NCBI GenBank assembly: GCA_937897315.1 | Contig: CALCNS010000204.1 | Coordinates: 1-6,988, forward strand | Direction: 5' to 3' | Source of the DNA: an uncultured Bacillota bacterium | Lineage (GTDB): Bacteria > Bacillota > JAAYKD01 | DNA length: 6,988 nucleotides | Position numbers and translations under genes: made by a program | In this document: one piece after another, positions 5,380-6,988 of the stretch | Numbering within the stretch: position 1 is the first letter of the stretch | Layout of the letters: every line of letters starts with the position of its first letter | The notes under the pieces: model-generated | The model's input: the letters and a program-made list of their open reading frames with translations, nothing else | What the model was told of the DNA's origin: nothing | Database searches by the model: none

Positions 5380-6573
5380 CTAGTGTAGAAACTGTAACCA
5401 ACGGAACATCGGTTTCTTCTCCAACCAGAGAACCAACGCGGCAAAGCCAACCGTGCAGAAATAGACCAGCCAAAACCTTAACATGCTATTGAAGGACTCT
5501 TGCTGCCAACCCATTAACCCCATGATGGCGGGAACAAGAATCACAAAAATACCATGGCTGCAGTAGATCAAAATGCTGGCTTCTCGGAACCACTGATAAA
5601 TCCATCTTGGCTTCAACTGAATCTCCCTCAACCACAGAAATAAAAAAATAGCGGAAGGTATAGAGAAAAAGTAAAAATTATAATCTCTTTGTATCGCGTA
5701 GCTTTTAAGAATCTGCGACTCCATCAGCATGGCTAGAAAAGTGATCCAAAAAACATTGCGAGCAAAACCCGGTTTGATCCAGACAGGAAACCAGGCAAAG
5801 TACGCTCCGATTGCCAAATACAATATCGCATAAAAGATACCATTACGAGTCGTGTAAAAGAGGGCCAGATACTGATTGGCCCACAATCGAACCACCGGTA
5901 TATAAGCGGTTACACCGTAATAGGCATCGGCGGGTGAACCGAGGAAAAATAAAACCGCGCCGATAAGAATGACCACCCATGGCTTGACTCGCTTAAGCAT
6001 CTCGTAAATCAATACCATACCCAACATTAAAGCGGGAAAGTACCATAAATGATACTGATTAAAAGGTTGAACCAAATGATACAAATAGTCCCGAATCCCA
6101 CTCCACTGCAAAACTCCATTCTGCCAGACCCTAAATGCATTCATACCCGTATGGTTCACTAAAAAAGGATACCCAGCTGAAAGGAGAAAGCTTCTGGATA
6201 ACTGAAAAACACCTGGTTGAATCCCATTGACCAGCCAGCCAAGTGCTAATAATCCGTTGATGAACAATGTCCAGAAACAATACATGATGCCAATTCGCTC
6301 CACATATTTCCATAAATATCCTGCATCCTGCCATTTCTTGGACAAGGGTGGCTTCATACGACTAAAAAAGAGAAATGCAGCCGTGAGAAAGAAAAAAGGG
6401 ACAACGACTCGGGCAATTCCTTGTACTAAAAGGAAATCTGCATCCGAAGTATAAGAGCGAAAAGGATACATATGAGCGGCCACCACGATAAAAGCGAACA
6501 CAAATTTGGCAATGTCGATGGCAAAGTACTGTGGTCTGGCCGGCTTGACTTGGCTTGAATGAGGTTGTTCCAT
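5380..6573 (-). CDS. Acyltransferase-3 family multi-pass membrane protein
   Basis: A 397-residue integral membrane protein with about ten hydrophobic helices. The first helix carries DIAKFVFAFIVVAAHMYPF, with His34 at the place of the conserved AT3 histidine, followed by ARVVVPFFFLTAAFLFF with Arg55. Further AT3-like marks are HLWYFPAL (175-182) and SILIYCSHGIF near the C-terminus with His340. AT3 proteins move acyl groups (often O-acetyl) onto sugars, peptidoglycan, teichoic acids or lipids at the membrane; the acceptor here is unknown. A hydrophilic segment at about 118-172 makes a larger loop. The ATG at 6573 is preferred because AGGTGG lies five bases upstream; an in-frame GTG at 6582 would give 400 residues. 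It has its own promoter and is followed by the HAD phosphatase gene, so a joint envelope or sugar-phosphate role is possible but only inferred. Confidence 0.88.
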   Translation of the reverse strand: MEQPHSSQVKPARPQYFAIDIAKFVFAFIVVAAHMYPFRSYTSDADFLLVQGIARVVVPFFFLTAAFLFFSRMKPPLSKKWQDAGYLWKYVERIGIMYCFWTLFINGLLALGWLVNGIQPGVFQLSRSFLLSAGYPFLVNHTGMNAFRVWQNGVLQWSGIRDYLYHLVQPFNQYHLWYFPALMLGMVLIYEMLKRVKPWVVILIGAVLFFLGSPADAYYGVTAYIPVVRLWANQYLALFYTTRNGIFYAILYLAIGAYFAWFPVWIKPGFARNVFWITFLAMLMESQILKSYAIQRDYNFYFFSIPSAIFLFLWLREIQLKPRWIYQWFREASILIYCSHGIFVILVPAIMGLMGWQQESFNSMLRFWLVYFCTVGFAALVLWLEKKPMFRWLQFLH

Positions 6574-6578
6574 GCCGA

Positions 6579-6584
6579 CCACCT
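6579..6584 (-). promoter_or_regulatory. Ribosome binding site deciding the acyltransferase start
   Basis: AGGTGG on the - strand is five bases before the ATG at 6573. The rival GTG start (6582-6580) lies inside this motif and has only a weak GGGG tract (6593-6590) upstream, so the ATG is more likely. Confidence 0.5.
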
Positions 6585-6608
6585 GCTTTCCCCAATTACT
6601 AATGGTAT

Positions 6609-6637
6609 ATTATACTCATCTCGTAAAGAAAAATCAA
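6609..6637 (-). promoter_or_regulatory. Sigma-A promoter for the acyltransferase/HAD operon
   Basis: On the - strand TTGATT (6637-6632, 4 of 6 consensus bases) and a perfect TATAAT (6614-6609) are 17 bases apart. The -35 box overlaps the nadE stop codon (6636-6634). An 11-bp palindrome, GTATATTATAC (6605-6615), surrounds the -10 box. No terminator hairpin is seen between nadE and this promoter, so read-through from nadE is also possible. Confidence 0.75.
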
Positions 6638-6988
6638 CAAAGTTCTTCTAGTTCGTTCATCCAGTTCTCTATTTGCAAATCAGAAGGCATAGACCAATCT
6701 CCTCGAGGAGATAAGCTAAACGAAATGACCCGAGCTCCCTCCGGTGAAGGAGAGCGTTTGAACTGCTGCGTCAAGAAACGTTTGTAAAAGACCTTTAGGA
6801 TTCTCCTCAGCTCATCCGGTTCGTAGTTCGAAAATGCCCTTTGTGCTAGCAGGAGTATATCACTAGGCTCCAGAGCTAAAACTGCCATGTGGTATAGGAA
6901 AAAGTCATGTAATTCATATGCACCCAAAACTTCCTCTGTCTTTTGCTTCATCTTCCCATCTTCGGTGGGAATCAATTCAGGACTGACT
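6634..6988 (-). CDS. nadE: Glutamine-dependent NAD+ synthetase, C-terminal part
   Basis: The 3' end of nadE; the gene enters from the right edge, and the frame is open there, reading VSPELIPTEDGKMKQKTEE. About 117 residues are visible. They match the C-terminal end of the synthetase domain of the large, glutaminase-containing NadE type: KMKQKTEEVLGAYELHDFF, a helical segment ending in FYKRFLTQQFKRS, and SLSPRGDW followed by MPSD. The enzyme makes NAD+ from nicotinic acid adenine dinucleotide, ATP and ammonia (from glutamine) in the cytosol. The N-terminal glutaminase and the ATP-binding SGGxDS loop lie outside the window, so glutamine dependence is inferred from the C-terminal similarity. The stop is TGA at 6636-6634. 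A Leu codon (TTG at 6975) could be mistaken for a start; it is internal. Confidence 0.9.
   Translation of the reverse strand, partial: VSPELIPTEDGKMKQKTEEVLGAYELHDFFLYHMAVLALEPSDILLLAQRAFSNYEPDELRRILKVFYKRFLTQQFKRSPSPEGARVISFSLSPRGDWSMPSDLQIENWMNELEELC

Noticed and set aside
6227..6454. Open frame on the + strand opposite the acyltransferase gene
   Set aside because: It is opposite conserved membrane helices of the AT3 protein; the translation is Lys/Arg-rich without family features.
1..6988. Possible defence island, toxin-antitoxin, CRISPR or mobile element
   Set aside because: No direct-repeat array, transposase, integrase, nuclease or toxin-like gene was found; every long gene is a metabolic, transport or membrane protein with ordinary promoters and terminators.

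Overview
The window looks like an ordinary, densely packed chromosomal segment of a low-to-moderate GC Firmicute (Bacillota), probably Clostridia-like. The evidence is strong AGGAGG-type ribosome binding sites, consensus sigma-A promoters (TATAAT boxes at 17-bp spacing), rho-independent terminators, and protein families common in anaerobic Firmicutes. No rRNA, tRNA, insertion sequence, CRISPR array or phage gene is visible. No stretch longer than about 145 bases lacks a gene.

Layout from left to right. (1) A + strand operon enters from the left. It holds the C-terminal part of an ABC exporter half-transporter (1-1031), an M29/NicX-like metal-dependent protein (1041-1988) and a YfbR-like HD-domain 5'-nucleotidase (1985-2566). 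The last two overlap by 4 nt. (2) A perfect 13-bp hairpin (2568-2600) separates this operon from a convergent - strand operon. That operon encodes a single-pass membrane protein of unknown function (3510-4055) followed by a DapA-superfamily aldolase (2619-3494) that resembles 4-hydroxy-2-oxoglutarate aldolase (HOGA1) more than DapA. (3) A 143-bp divergent intergenic region (4056-4198) has one good promoter per direction and a small palindrome. It drives the membrane protein/aldolase operon leftward and a RidA-family protein (4199-4657) rightward. (4) A perfect 14-bp hairpin (4669-4700) ends ridA and the convergent - strand operon coming from the right. That operon is an acyltransferase-3 membrane protein (5380-6573) followed by a HAD phosphatase (4702-5361), with its own promoter at 6609-6637. 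(5) The C-terminal end of glutamine-dependent NAD+ synthetase (nadE) lies at the right edge (6634-6988, - strand).

The clearest links between genes are operonic. The exporter, M29-like protein and nucleotidase are probably co-translated. The HOGA1-like aldolase and the RidA protein share a divergent control region, and both chemistries involve imines (Schiff bases or enamines), so a metabolic connection is conceivable but unproven. I see no convincing new defence or mobile system. The points most worth checking are the HD-to-HE change in the YfbR active site, a strong 10-bp hairpin just inside the M29-like gene, the unknown membrane protein paired with the HOGA1-like aldolase, and the palindrome in the divergent promoter.
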